A program made the translations under genes and the position numbers. From an uncultured Granulosicoccaceae bacterium (GTDB taxonomy: Bacteria; Pseudomonadota; Gammaproteobacteria; Granulosicoccales; Granulosicoccaceae), in contig CALGNZ010000073.1 of the NCBI GenBank assembly GCA_937957915.1, positions 1 to 53,787 of the forward strand: DNA of 53,787 bases, in the 5' to 3' direction. A model generated the notes under the pieces. It saw only the letters and a list, made by a program, of their open reading frames with translations, was not told the origin of the DNA and ran no database searches. This document shows, piece after piece, positions 35,803 to 44,409 of the stretch. How positions within the stretch are numbered: position 1 is the first letter of the stretch; each line of letters opens with the position of its first letter.

Positions 35803-36294
35803 TCAAGCGCTGGCAAAACCTTCGCAGGCCACCGTGTGAGCATCGGCAAAACCACGCACAATCGTTGCAGAATCAGTAGTAAAGCGAAACAAATGAAAAT
35901 CAGGCAGCGACTTCAACAGCGGAATAATTTCTCCAAATCGAACTTCAAATTGCTGTAACACTCGCGTCCATTCTGGATCATCACGGGGTATTAAACTGGC
36001 ACCAGCCCGATAGGTCACGCGACGCCGCGCGTGCAGATTCTGACAGCCTTTTTCACTCTCGATAAATAGCAGGCTGGCGCGCGGATTGTCGTGCAGATTA
36101 CCTGTGTGAACAGACAATTCGCTAACAAAAACATAAAGAAAGCTCTCGACAATGACAAACGGCGAGTAACTGATTTCAGGATCACCTTCGATGGAACTGG
36201 TTCCCATTAGCACAGTTTGAAAGTTGCCGGTCAGTTCCGCCATATCTTTCAACAACTGCTTGTGGTTATTGTCTGGATTTTGATTTGTCGTCAT
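35803..36294 (-). CDS. Pyridoxamine 5'-phosphate oxidase-like protein, HugZ/HutZ-type
   Basis: 163 residues with a split-barrel flavin-binding-like fold. Segments SYSPFVIVESFLYVFVSELSVHTGNL and RASLLFIESEKGCQNLHARRR, with C-terminal FRFTTDSATIVRGFADA, match the HugZ/HutZ heme-utilisation branch. No other heme genes are nearby, so heme degradation is a family-based suggestion; a general flavin-binding role is the alternative. GGTGAAG precedes the ATG. It is divergent from the aminotransferase gene. Confidence 0.8.
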   Translation of the reverse strand: MTTNQNPDNNHKQLLKDMAELTGNFQTVLMGTSSIEGDPEISYSPFVIVESFLYVFVSELSVHTGNLHDNPRASLLFIESEKGCQNLHARRRVTYRAGASLIPRDDPEWTRVLQQFEVRFGEIIPLLKSLPDFHLFRFTTDSATIVRGFADAHTVACEGFASA

Positions 36295-36628
36295 CGCTTC
36301 ACCGATTGCTGGCTGGTAGCACGCCCCGTGCAGGGCCCATCACCATCCTTATTGCCTGGCCCCCTATAATAGCGCTTCCAAGAGTTAAGGCGCTTTTACC
36401 ATTGTGGAACGGACGACACAGCTATTTCAGCCTTGACGGTGCCCACTTACCGGACAGATGTGTTGTGCAATAATGCTGAAGGAGTATTCTTGAAGTCTGA
36501 CTTAAACAGTCAGCGCAAAGGGCGGCAAAATAATCCAAGTTTCCGCACGCTGGCAGCCACCCGCTTCAGCAGATTCGCCCGCTATCAAGTCAGACAAACA
36601 GACAAAACTGTGGAGAAGATTACAGGCC
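36295..36628. other. Divergent region between HugZ-like and aminotransferase genes
   Basis: 334 bases with no credible gene. It should contain promoters for both neighbours. The sequence AGTCTGACTTAAACAGTCAGC at about 36494-36514 holds the inverted repeat CTGACT/AGTCAG and may be an operator. No riboswitch fold was recognised. Confidence 0.4.
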
Positions 36629-37990
36629 ATGAGAAACGCACACGCTGAAGCTGACAAACAATTTGTTCTGCACCCGTACACCAATTTACGACAGCACCAG
36701 GAAATCGACCCGTTTATCATTACCCATGGTGAAGGCATCTACGTTTGGGATGATCAAGGCAACAAACTGATTGAAGGCATGTCCGGACTGTGGTGCGCCT
36801 CACTGGGCTTTAGTGAGTCCAGGTTGGTTGAGGCGGCTACCAAACAAATGCAGCGCCTGCCCTATTCTCATCTCTTCAGCCATCGCTCCACAGAGCCTGC
36901 CATCGAACTATCCGAAAAGCTGATCGGTATCGCACCCGATTCAATGGCGCGGGCATTTCTGGTGAATTCCGGGTCTGAAGCCGTAGATATGGCGATCAAA
37001 ATCGTTTGGTACTACAACAACGCTGTTGGTCGGCCTGCAAAAAAGAAAATAATTTCGCGTAAACGCGCCTACCACGGTATCACCATCGCCTCTGGCAGCC
37101 TGACTGGCCTGCCCTATGTACATGACGGGTTTGACCTGCCTGCTATTCCGGTTATGCACACAGAGACACCACACTTTTACCGCGATGGATTAAGTGGCGA
37201 ATCGGAAGAGAGCTTTTGCGACCGGCTGGCTGAAACTCTGGACACACAAATTCAGCAGGAAGATCCGGACACAATCGCGGCCTTCATAGCAGAACCGGTG
37301 ATGGGCGCGGGCGGCGTTATCGTGCCACCGAAGGGATACTTTGAAAAAATAAAAGCCGTACTGGATAAATACGACATTCTGCTTATTTGCGATGAAGTTA
37401 TTTGTGGCTTTGCACGCACCGGTGAAATGTTTGGCAGCCAGACTTTCAACGCTCAACCAGACCTGATGACCTGTGCAAAACAACTGTCATCGGCCTATCA
37501 ACCCATTGGTGCCGTGCTACTTACCGACAAAATCTATCAAGGCCTGATGCAAGGCAGCGATCAAAATGGCATGTTTGGCAGTGGCAACACATACGGCGGC
37601 CATCCGGTGGCAGCAGCAGTGGCCAACGAAACACTAAACATCTATGCAGACCTGGATATCGTTAACCATGTGAAGACGCTCGAGGTTCAGTTTTTAAAGC
37701 GACTCGCGGAACTGCAAGAGCATCCACTCGTGGGACAGGCCAGAGGCGTTGGTTTGATTGGTGCGGTTGAGATAGTTCGCGACAAGGAAACTCGAGAACA
37801 ATATCCAGTTACTGACAAAGTCGCCGCACAAATTGCAAACTTCGCACGCGGCCATCAATTGATACTGCGGCCGACGCCAGGAGACTCTGTGGCACTATGT
37901 CCGCCACTGATTATAAATAGCAAGGAACTGGACCTTGTGTTCGATAGACTGGCTGCATCGCTGGACGATATGTGGAAAACACTGAGTTAG
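36629..37990 (+). CDS. Class III PLP-dependent aminotransferase (omega-aminotransferase type)
   Basis: 453-residue cytoplasmic enzyme. The N-terminal pattern HPYTNLRQH...GEGIYVWDDQGNKLIEGMSGLWCASLGF is typical of omega-amino acid:pyruvate and diamine transaminases. CDEVICGFARTG contains Asp255, which binds the pyridine nitrogen. Lys284 in TCAKQLSSAY is the PLP Schiff-base lysine. GNTYGGHPVAAAVANE completes the site. Candidate donors are putrescine (SpuC-like), beta-alanine or taurine; the sequence does not decide between them. It is a single gene, divergent from the HugZ-like gene. Confidence 0.9.
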   Translation: MRNAHAEADKQFVLHPYTNLRQHQEIDPFIITHGEGIYVWDDQGNKLIEGMSGLWCASLGFSESRLVEAATKQMQRLPYSHLFSHRSTEPAIELSEKLIGIAPDSMARAFLVNSGSEAVDMAIKIVWYYNNAVGRPAKKKIISRKRAYHGITIASGSLTGLPYVHDGFDLPAIPVMHTETPHFYRDGLSGESEESFCDRLAETLDTQIQQEDPDTIAAFIAEPVMGAGGVIVPPKGYFEKIKAVLDKYDILLICDEVICGFARTGEMFGSQTFNAQPDLMTCAKQLSSAYQPIGAVLLTDKIYQGLMQGSDQNGMFGSGNTYGGHPVAAAVANETLNIYADLDIVNHVKTLEVQFLKRLAELQEHPLVGQARGVGLIGAVEIVRDKETREQYPVTDKVAAQIANFARGHQLILRPTPGDSVALCPPLIINSKELDLVFDRLAASLDDMWKTLS

Positions 37991-38360
37991 GAGGTTACGC
38001 CCCGGCGTGCGGTGCGCTGACGCGCAGCTGGGCTTTGCGTGTGATTACTCTATTGCGCCTCTCAAGCTGAACATCACCTGCAGGGAGCCTTTATTTGAAA
38101 AGACCGAAAACAAAGCAAAAAGAACATGCCGTTCCAACGGACCTGCCTTTCAAAACGTGCACACGAAGCCCACCAGCCAGAGGCTACTATTTTTAAAGCA
38201 GACCAGGGACAATTGCAGCATTCCCGCTTTACGTCTTTTACGAAGTCACACGTATCGTGCTTACTCACCCACCGATCCCGGGCGGCGCTGCCGACGACTG
38301 GCCAGTAATATCCGGGGTGTGATAACGTGCCTCTATGGTTCGTAGTTAAAGAGGTGGGTC
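37991..38360. other. Gap between aminotransferase and TPR-protein genes
   Basis: 370 bases. The open frame at 38007-38345 has no recognisable features and odd composition, so it is not called. No T-tract terminator was found. GAGGTG 7 nt before 38361 is the ribosome binding site of the next gene. Confidence 0.4.
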
Positions 38361-39101
38361 ATGCCGTTTGTCGCCGGCTTATTGCTGTTAGTTCAGATCG
38401 GATGCGTTATACACGCTGTCAAAACCGGTCGCGAGCAGTTCTGGGTTTACATTATCGCTTTTTTACCGGGCATTGGTTGCGCTGCTTATTTTTTCACTCA
38501 GATTCTGCCTGAACTCAACCAGAGCCAAACGGTAAACAAAGCCGGCAGCGGCCTGCTAAAAGCAGTTGATCCACAGCGCGAATTAAAAAAGCGCAAGCTC
38601 GAACTCGAGCGCGCTGACACCATAGATAACAGGCGTAAACTCGCCGCAGAATGTGTCGAGGCAGGAATGCCCGACGAAGGTATTGAACTTCTTTCCGGCT
38701 GTTTGAAAGGCGGCTATGAAAATGACCCACACGTGTTACTTGAACTAGCCACCGCCTGCTTTGCAGCCGAGCAGTTTGAGCGTACCCGCACCACGCTTGA
38801 ATTATTAATAGAAAAAAATCCGACATTCAAATCCCACGATGGACACCTGCTCTACGCACGAAGCCTTGAAAAAACCGGTGCAACCGAGCAGGCGCTACAG
38901 GAATATAGTGCATTAGCCAATTCCTTCCCGGGCGAGGAAGCGAGAGTGCGCTATGGACTACTGCTAAAGTCGATAGGGCGTAATAACGAGGCGCAACAGT
39001 GGTTTAACGAGTCGATCGCCAGAGCCAGGCGAGCCCCGGGGTATTATCGTAAAAAAGAAAAGGAATGGCTGAGTATTGCTCGCGAGAATAAAACACACTG
39101 A
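38361..39101 (+). CDS. Membrane-anchored TPR-repeat protein, function unknown
   Basis: 246 residues. Two N-terminal membrane helices (about 3-18 and 27-46, including FWVYIIAFLPGIGCAAYFF) resemble the PLDc_N-like anchor. A basic stretch (LKKRKLELERAD) and three or four TPR-like helical repeats follow (VLLELATACFAAEQFERTR, LLYARSLEKTGATEQALQEY, VRYGLLLKSIGRNNEAQQWF). The C-terminus faces the cytoplasm if both helices cross. It probably acts as a protein-binding scaffold; the partner is unknown. Its ribosome binding site is GAGGTG. Confidence 0.82.
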   Translation: MPFVAGLLLLVQIGCVIHAVKTGREQFWVYIIAFLPGIGCAAYFFTQILPELNQSQTVNKAGSGLLKAVDPQRELKKRKLELERADTIDNRRKLAAECVEAGMPDEGIELLSGCLKGGYENDPHVLLELATACFAAEQFERTRTTLELLIEKNPTFKSHDGHLLYARSLEKTGATEQALQEYSALANSFPGEEARVRYGLLLKSIGRNNEAQQWFNESIARARRAPGYYRKKEKEWLSIARENKTH

Positions 39102-39309
39102 TATAGGCTTTGCACCAAAAGCCACGTCAACGACGGTGTGGCGGAATCGTAGTTAAAAATCTAATTTAGCGGCCTTGAATTTTCTACCGCTATGTCGATT
39201 TCTCCGGGTTTCTTTGCCACCAGGTGATTACATAGCCGGCTTTGTATTAACAGCCAGTTGTTGTTACCAGGATGATCAGTGCCAACGGCGTTGCAATTAA
39301 ACGGGCGTG

Positions 39310-40080
39310 CTATTCAATCGGCGTCTCACCAAGCATACCCAACAGCAATGCGTAGAGCTCGAAGCGTCTGTGGTTATAGCGATACTCGCTTTCTTTTAAA
39401 TGGTAGTAGAACTTCTCTCGCCGCAGACCTTTGAATTTGCCCAGCCGCAGACGCAGAAATCGTCCAAAGGCATCAATGCGGTCAGTTTCGCCTGCATGAT
39501 ACGCTTGCTGGAAGGTGATACTCTTGAGCTTGAACCGCATATCGCGTTTGACATCGATACCGATATGATACTCATTCCAGTTACTGGTTTGTTCCGTGTC
39601 TTGCGAGTTACCCGAGTACGCAGACCGATCGGGCGCTGCAGCTGCCGGCTTTACCGCCTCCTGCTGTCCATCGGGTGACTTGTTATTGAGTAACGCGCAA
39701 TACACCTGATCTGAATTGACAAAAAGTCTGATACCAACAATGCCGTCGCTTTCGCTATCGATGTAACTGACGGATTCTGTTTTGGAACCAGCAGAGTTAC
39801 GGTCAGCAGAGGTTTGAGCGCGACCAGAGGTTCCGGTAACCAGTGCGCCTGCGCTAAGTTGAGCATTCAAGCCCGGCGTACCGGATGCGTTGGCCTCTGA
39901 CCACTGCGATATGCGATCTCTGAGTTTCAGGTAGATGGTATTGACAGATCTAACGTTAACACCAGTCAGATTTGCACACTGAACCGCCGTAAGATCCATC
40001 GCAAACAATTCAAGAATCCGGCGAAAACACTGCTCGTCGAGTTTCGAATGTTTGTAATACTTGTTTTTGACAGCGTACAT
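39310..40080 (-). CDS. IS1595-type (ISPna2-like) transposase-derived protein lacking the catalytic core
   Basis: 256 residues from the ATG at 40080. The N-terminus NKYYKHSKLDEQCFRRILEL and DLTAVQCANLTGVNVRSVNTIYLKLRDRI match the helix-turn-helix region of IS1595-family transposases. The C-terminus RLGKFKGLRREKFYYHLKES-EYRYNHRRFELY matches their end. The central part is replaced by low-complexity Ser/Ala/Gly/Gln sequence. The usual DESYFG and DGW catalytic motifs are not recognisable, and the final INGIESFW equivalent reads DRIDAFGR. The frame is intact and no terminal inverted repeats were seen. The longer frame to 40245 would encode a repeated MQMICIKMICI from a palindromic DNA site, so the later start is preferred. 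It may be an exapted DNA-binding protein or a decayed element. Confidence 0.72.
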   Translation of the reverse strand: MYAVKNKYYKHSKLDEQCFRRILELFAMDLTAVQCANLTGVNVRSVNTIYLKLRDRISQWSEANASGTPGLNAQLSAGALVTGTSGRAQTSADRNSAGSKTESVSYIDSESDGIVGIRLFVNSDQVYCALLNNKSPDGQQEAVKPAAAAPDRSAYSGNSQDTEQTSNWNEYHIGIDVKRDMRFKLKSITFQQAYHAGETDRIDAFGRFLRLRLGKFKGLRREKFYYHLKESEYRYNHRRFELYALLLGMLGETPIE

Positions 40081-40141
40081 ACGCAGTTGACCCCGTAAAG
40101 AACTACCCACTGGCTGATCCAATCGATTAGCACTGCTCTCT

Positions 40142-40173
40142 ATGCAAATCATTTTTATGCAAATCATTTGCAT
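40142..40173. promoter_or_regulatory. Direct repeat and 17-bp palindrome upstream of the transposase-derived gene
   Basis: ATGCAAATCATTT occurs at 40142-40154 and again at 40157-40169. The second copy extends to the perfect palindrome ATGCAAATCATTTGCAT (40157-40173). It lies 77 bp before the preferred start of the minus-strand gene and about 230 bp before glcD. It is a candidate operator or protein-binding site. Confidence 0.55.
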
Positions 40174-40304
40174 TGACACAAGCAGAGCACGCGCAGGCTT
40201 TTCTTCGCAGTTTAGGGGAGTTGGGTGACAGCGCATGTGACTCAATTCACATACAAGAGACGGTATCCGTAAGGCGTAGTTGCAAAGAAAATCAGATGCA
40301 TCAA

Positions 40305-40340
40305 GTCAGTGACATACCGTATATAATCAGTACCACTGAC
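40305..40340 (+). promoter_or_regulatory. Candidate glcD promoter and operator
   Basis: TATAAT at 40322-40327 is a perfect -10 hexamer for the plus strand. It is flanked by a perfect 7-bp inverted repeat, GTCAGTG (40305-40311) and CACTGAC (40334-40340). No good -35 hexamer is present, which suggests activator dependence. The glcD ATG lies 62 nt after the second arm. Confidence 0.55.
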
Positions 40341-40401
40341 GGGAAATACGCACCGGTTTGTCTTGCAAAGTACCTGTCTCGACTTAATCCCAGGGAGCCC
40401 T

Positions 40402-41901
40402 ATGTCTCAAGCACTATTCAGCGAACCACAGACTCCACTAGATGAAAGTGTTCGTCAGCAACTGATTCGTGAGTTCGAGCAACTGTTGCCCGCCGAGTCA
40501 GTATTGAAGGACGATGCCGACCTGCTACCGTACGAGTCAGATGGCCTTGCCGTTTATCGACAGAAGCCGCCAATCGTGGTGCTGCCGGAAACCACCGAGC
40601 AGGTGCAAAGAATTCTGACCATTTGCAATGAGCACAAGGTGCCAGTGGTAGCCCGTGGCGCGGGCACCGGGTTATCCGGCGGTGCGCTGCCGCTGGTCAA
40701 CGGCATTGTTCTGGGAATGGCGAAATTCAACCAGATTATTGATATCGATGAGCAGGCAAGGACCGCCATCGTGCAACCCGGCGTGCGCAACCTGGCCATC
40801 TCGGAGGCAGCGTCGGATTACGACCTTTACTACGCGCCCGATCCATCGTCGCAAATCGCCTGCACCATTGGCGGCAACGTGGCGGAAAACTCCGGTGGCG
40901 TGCATTGCCTGAAATACGGATTGACCGTGCACAACGTGTTACAGGTAAAAGCTGTCACTATAGACGGTGAGCTAATAACATTCGGCGGCACAGCGCCGGA
41001 TTGCCCCGGCTACGATCTATTGGGGCTGCTACACGGTTCCGAAGGCATGCTGGCGGTAACCGTCGAAATTACCGTCAAGCTGTTACCTAAGCCCACGTCA
41101 ACCAAGTTGTTGATGGCAGCGTTCGACAGTGTGCAGAAAGCCGGTGATGCCGTCGCATCGATTATCGGCAGCGGCATTATACCGGCCGGCCTGGAAATGA
41201 TGGATAAGCCCGCGATCATTGCGGCGGAAGCTTTTGCAAAATGCGGCTACCCGACCGACGCTGAAGCATTGTTTCTATGCGAACTGGACGGCAGCGAGGA
41301 AGAGGTAGAAGCACAACTGAAATCTGTCGAAGCGTTGATAAAAGATAACGACGTAACCACACTGCATATCGCCGCTGATGAAACGGAACGCATGCTGTTA
41401 TGGAAAGGCCGCAAATCTGCATTTCCCGCAGTGGGTCGTTTGTCTCCGGACTACTACTGCATCGACGGCACCATACCCAGACGCCACCTGTCTACGGTGT
41501 TACAGCGTATGAACGAGTGGTCAAATGACTACGGGCTGCGAATTGCCAATGTTTTCCATGCAGGCGATGGCAACCTGCACCCGTTAATACTGTTCGATGC
41601 AAATATTGAAGGCGAGCTCGAACGCACAGAAGAACTGGGCGGTAAAATTCTGGAGCTCTGTGTCGAAGTTGGCGGCACTATCACAGGCGAACATGGCGTC
41701 GGTATGGAAAAGATCAATCAAATGTGTGTGCAGTTTGGCAGTGACGAAATCACGCAATTCCATGCCGTTAAAAATGCCTTTGACCCGGATGCATTACTGA
41801 ACCCCGGTAAGGCAATACCCACGCTGAATCGCTGCGCTGAATTTGGCGCGCTGCACGTGCACCATGGTGAGCTTCCCCACCCCGAGCTGGAGAGATTCTA
41901 A
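40402..41901 (+). CDS. glcD: Glycolate oxidase subunit GlcD (FAD-binding)
   Basis: Catalytic FAD subunit that oxidises glycolate to glyoxylate in the GlcDEF membrane-associated complex. 499 residues from the ATG at 40402, which has GGGAG just upstream; the frame opens earlier at 40363 without such a site. The FAD domain shows VVARGAGTGLSGGALPLVNG, YYAPDPSSQIACTIGGNVAENSGG and GLLHGSEGMLAVTVEI. The C-terminal domain has ANVFHAGDGNLHPLI and GGTITGEHGVGMEK, both classic for GlcD. The stop abuts the glcE start. No glcC regulator is next to it. Confidence 0.94.
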   Translation: MSQALFSEPQTPLDESVRQQLIREFEQLLPAESVLKDDADLLPYESDGLAVYRQKPPIVVLPETTEQVQRILTICNEHKVPVVARGAGTGLSGGALPLVNGIVLGMAKFNQIIDIDEQARTAIVQPGVRNLAISEAASDYDLYYAPDPSSQIACTIGGNVAENSGGVHCLKYGLTVHNVLQVKAVTIDGELITFGGTAPDCPGYDLLGLLHGSEGMLAVTVEITVKLLPKPTSTKLLMAAFDSVQKAGDAVASIIGSGIIPAGLEMMDKPAIIAAEAFAKCGYPTDAEALFLCELDGSEEEVEAQLKSVEALIKDNDVTTLHIAADETERMLLWKGRKSAFPAVGRLSPDYYCIDGTIPRRHLSTVLQRMNEWSNDYGLRIANVFHAGDGNLHPLILFDANIEGELERTEELGGKILELCVEVGGTITGEHGVGMEKINQMCVQFGSDEITQFHAVKNAFDPDALLNPGKAIPTLNRCAEFGALHVHHGELPHPELERF

Positions 41902-42972
41902 GTGGATTCTGCAGATCAGATAAAACAACAGGTCGCACAGGCGTTCGGCGATAAAAGCCCACTGGCCATCAGCGGCGGAGGCAGCAAAAACTTCCTCGGT
42001 GTACGCGCTGATGTAGCAGAGCTCTCTACCGCTGGTCACCATGGCATTACCAGCTATGAGCCCTCAGAGCTGGTTATTACCGCTAAAGCCGGCACCACTC
42101 TGACCGAGCTGCGCGCAACACTTGCCGAACACAGACAAATGCTGCCATTTGAACCACCGGCCTTTAGCGATTCTGCAACCATTGGTGGCACTATCGCCTG
42201 TGGCTTATCGGGCCCGGCAAGGCCTTATATCGGAGCCGCTCGTGACTTTGTTCTTGGCTGCACCATTATCAGCGGCCGTGCTCAACAACTGGTCTTTGGC
42301 GGGCAGGTAATGAAAAACGTCGCCGGTTATGATGTAACACGGCTGATGACAGGTGCCATGGGAACGCTCGGCGTACTGCTCGATGTTTCTATGAAAGTAC
42401 TGCCGGTAGCTGAAACCGAAGTAACGTTTGTGCAGCAGCTTAATGTCGACCACGCAATAACCACGATGCAATCACTGGCTGGAAAATCTCTGCCGGTAAC
42501 CGCTTCGGCCTATCACCATGGACAACTGTACTATCGGCTGGCCGGTTCGCCAGCAGCGATAAAAGCAGCTGCAGCGCAACTCGGCGGAGACGCTACAGAC
42601 GACAACGAGTTCTGGTACGAACTACGCGAGCACAAGCTGGATTTCTTTAATCAAAGTGACATGCCATTGTGGCGATTGTCATTGCCCGCACTGGTGCCGG
42701 AACTCGCTTTTGAATCCAAAAGCGCCACTCTCTACGACTGGGCAGGCACACAACGCTGGATCTTCAGCAATGCCGATGCGTCGTTAATACGCGAAATGGC
42801 AAGCAAGGCCGGTGGCTACGCGCAACTTTTTCGCGCTGACAAAGACCTGAAAAAAAGCGCAGGCGTCAATCATCCTCCTGCTGCTGCCATCATGAAACTG
42901 CATCGCAACCTCAAACGTGAGTTTGATCCTGAAGCCATACTAAACCCGGGACGACTCTATGCGGAGCTGTAA
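41902..42972 (+). CDS. glcE: Glycolate oxidase subunit GlcE (FAD-binding)
   Basis: Second FAD-binding subunit, 356 residues. It shows SGGGSKNFLGV, YEPSELVITAKAGTTLTELRA, FSDSATIGGTIACGLSGPARPYIGAARDFVLG and VMKNVAGYDVTRLMTGAMGTLG, all typical of GlcE. The C-terminus FDPEAILNPGRLY matches. The start is GTG at 41902, directly after the glcD stop (TAAGTG), so translation is coupled. A 140-nt gap follows before glcF. Confidence 0.94.
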   Translation: MDSADQIKQQVAQAFGDKSPLAISGGGSKNFLGVRADVAELSTAGHHGITSYEPSELVITAKAGTTLTELRATLAEHRQMLPFEPPAFSDSATIGGTIACGLSGPARPYIGAARDFVLGCTIISGRAQQLVFGGQVMKNVAGYDVTRLMTGAMGTLGVLLDVSMKVLPVAETEVTFVQQLNVDHAITTMQSLAGKSLPVTASAYHHGQLYYRLAGSPAAIKAAAAQLGGDATDDNEFWYELREHKLDFFNQSDMPLWRLSLPALVPELAFESKSATLYDWAGTQRWIFSNADASLIREMASKAGGYAQLFRADKDLKKSAGVNHPPAAAIMKLHRNLKREFDPEAILNPGRLYAEL

Positions 42973-43112
42973 TTCAAACCGCAATTCATTCCAGAAATCA
43001 GATACCGTATTGTGAGTTAGCACGAAAAACAGTAAGAGCACAATCGGCAAGTAACGCTAACCTACAACTACCGCACAAACGGTTTAACCTCAGGACAGTA
43101 CAGCGAACCAAC

Positions 43113-44348
43113 ATGCAAACATCGCTATTGGAAAAATACCGGAACTCTGACCTTGGCGCACAGTCAGAGAGCATACTTCGCAAGTGTGTTCACTGCGGAT
43201 TCTGTTTGGCCACCTGCCCTACTTATGATCTATTAGGCAATGAGCTCGATAGCCCGCGTGGCCGCATCTATCAAATTAAACAGGTGCTCGAAGGCGTTGA
43301 GCCAACGCAGAAAACCCAGTTACATCTGGATCGTTGCCTGACCTGCCGCAACTGTGAAACAACGTGCCCGAGTGGTGTTGAATATGGCCACCTGATCGAC
43401 GCCGGCCGCCATATCGTTGAAGAACAGGTGCAGCGTCCTTTGAGCCAACGGTTGTTACGTTTGGCGATGCGAACCGTGCTCCCCTATCGAAACCGCATTG
43501 GCCCACTGGTTAAACTTGGCCAGCAATTCAGAGCTGTGTTACCCGCAACGCTTAAATCCCATCTGCCACCGAAACAGCAACAGGGTAAATGGCCGGCGGC
43601 CAATAAGCCAAGAACCATGCTGGTGCTTGACGGATGCGTGCAACCTTCCATGGCGCCCGACATCAACGCCGCAACAGCCCGCGTACTTGACAGACTCGGC
43701 ATTAGCCTCGTCGCAATTAAGGAAGCCGGATGTTGCGGTGCAGTCAGTTATCACCTCAATGCACAAGAGGAAGGCCTTAACTTCGCAAAAGCCAATATAG
43801 ATGCGTGGTGGCCGCACATTGAATCCGGAGCAGAAGCGATTGTGATGACCGCAAGCGGATGTGGCGTCTTTGTCAAAGAGTATGGCAGCATGCTTAAAGA
43901 TGATGCTGAGTACGCAGATAAAGCAAAAAGAATCAGTGAGCTTTGCAAAGACATCAGTGAAATTATCGCAGTGGAAGACATCAGCCCGCTTAAGGCTGGC
44001 GCAACAGGCAGTACCGAAGCCATCGCCTTCCATCCGCCATGTACGCTGCAACACGGACAAAAACAATTGGGCACAACTGAAACCCTGCTGCGCTCACTTG
44101 GATTTAACCTGGTGAATGTCAAGGATGCACACTTTTGCTGTGGTTCTGCCGGCACCTATTCAATTACGCAAAAGTCGCTGTCACAAAAACTACTCGGAAG
44201 AAAAATCAGCTCCCTGCTTAAGAACAATCCAGCGACAATAGCCACTGCCAATATCGGTTGTCTGCTGCATTTGCAGTCTGCTTCCGGTGATACACCGGTT
44301 GTGCACTGGATACAGTTACTCGATGACAGGGAAAGCCAGCAAGTATAG
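43113..44348 (+). CDS. glcF: Glycolate oxidase iron-sulfur subunit GlcF
   Basis: 411 residues. Two 4Fe-4S motifs, CVHCGFCLATCPTYDLLGNE and CLTCRNCETTCPSGVEYG, lie in the N-terminal third. Two CCG (DUF224) domains follow, with KEAGCCGAVSYHL and KDAHFCCGSAGTYSI. The subunit passes electrons from the flavin subunits to the membrane quinone pool. The ATG at 43113 is preceded by a weak CAGGACAG site. Spacing of 140 nt from glcE is wider than within glcDE. Confidence 0.94.
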   Translation: MQTSLLEKYRNSDLGAQSESILRKCVHCGFCLATCPTYDLLGNELDSPRGRIYQIKQVLEGVEPTQKTQLHLDRCLTCRNCETTCPSGVEYGHLIDAGRHIVEEQVQRPLSQRLLRLAMRTVLPYRNRIGPLVKLGQQFRAVLPATLKSHLPPKQQQGKWPAANKPRTMLVLDGCVQPSMAPDINAATARVLDRLGISLVAIKEAGCCGAVSYHLNAQEEGLNFAKANIDAWWPHIESGAEAIVMTASGCGVFVKEYGSMLKDDAEYADKAKRISELCKDISEIIAVEDISPLKAGATGSTEAIAFHPPCTLQHGQKQLGTTETLLRSLGFNLVNVKDAHFCCGSAGTYSITQKSLSQKLLGRKISSLLKNNPATIATANIGCLLHLQSASGDTPVVHWIQLLDDRESQQV

Positions 44349-44409
44349 TCAGGCGTTGGGAGCCTGTAAATCCGAACTAAACGCTCACATTATCGCGGGA
44401 TAATCTGCA

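Noticed and set aside
38007..38345. 112-codon open frame between aminotransferase and TPR genes
   Set aside because: Basic, Cys-rich sequence without features; several overlapping frames have equal length, as expected for non-coding DNA.
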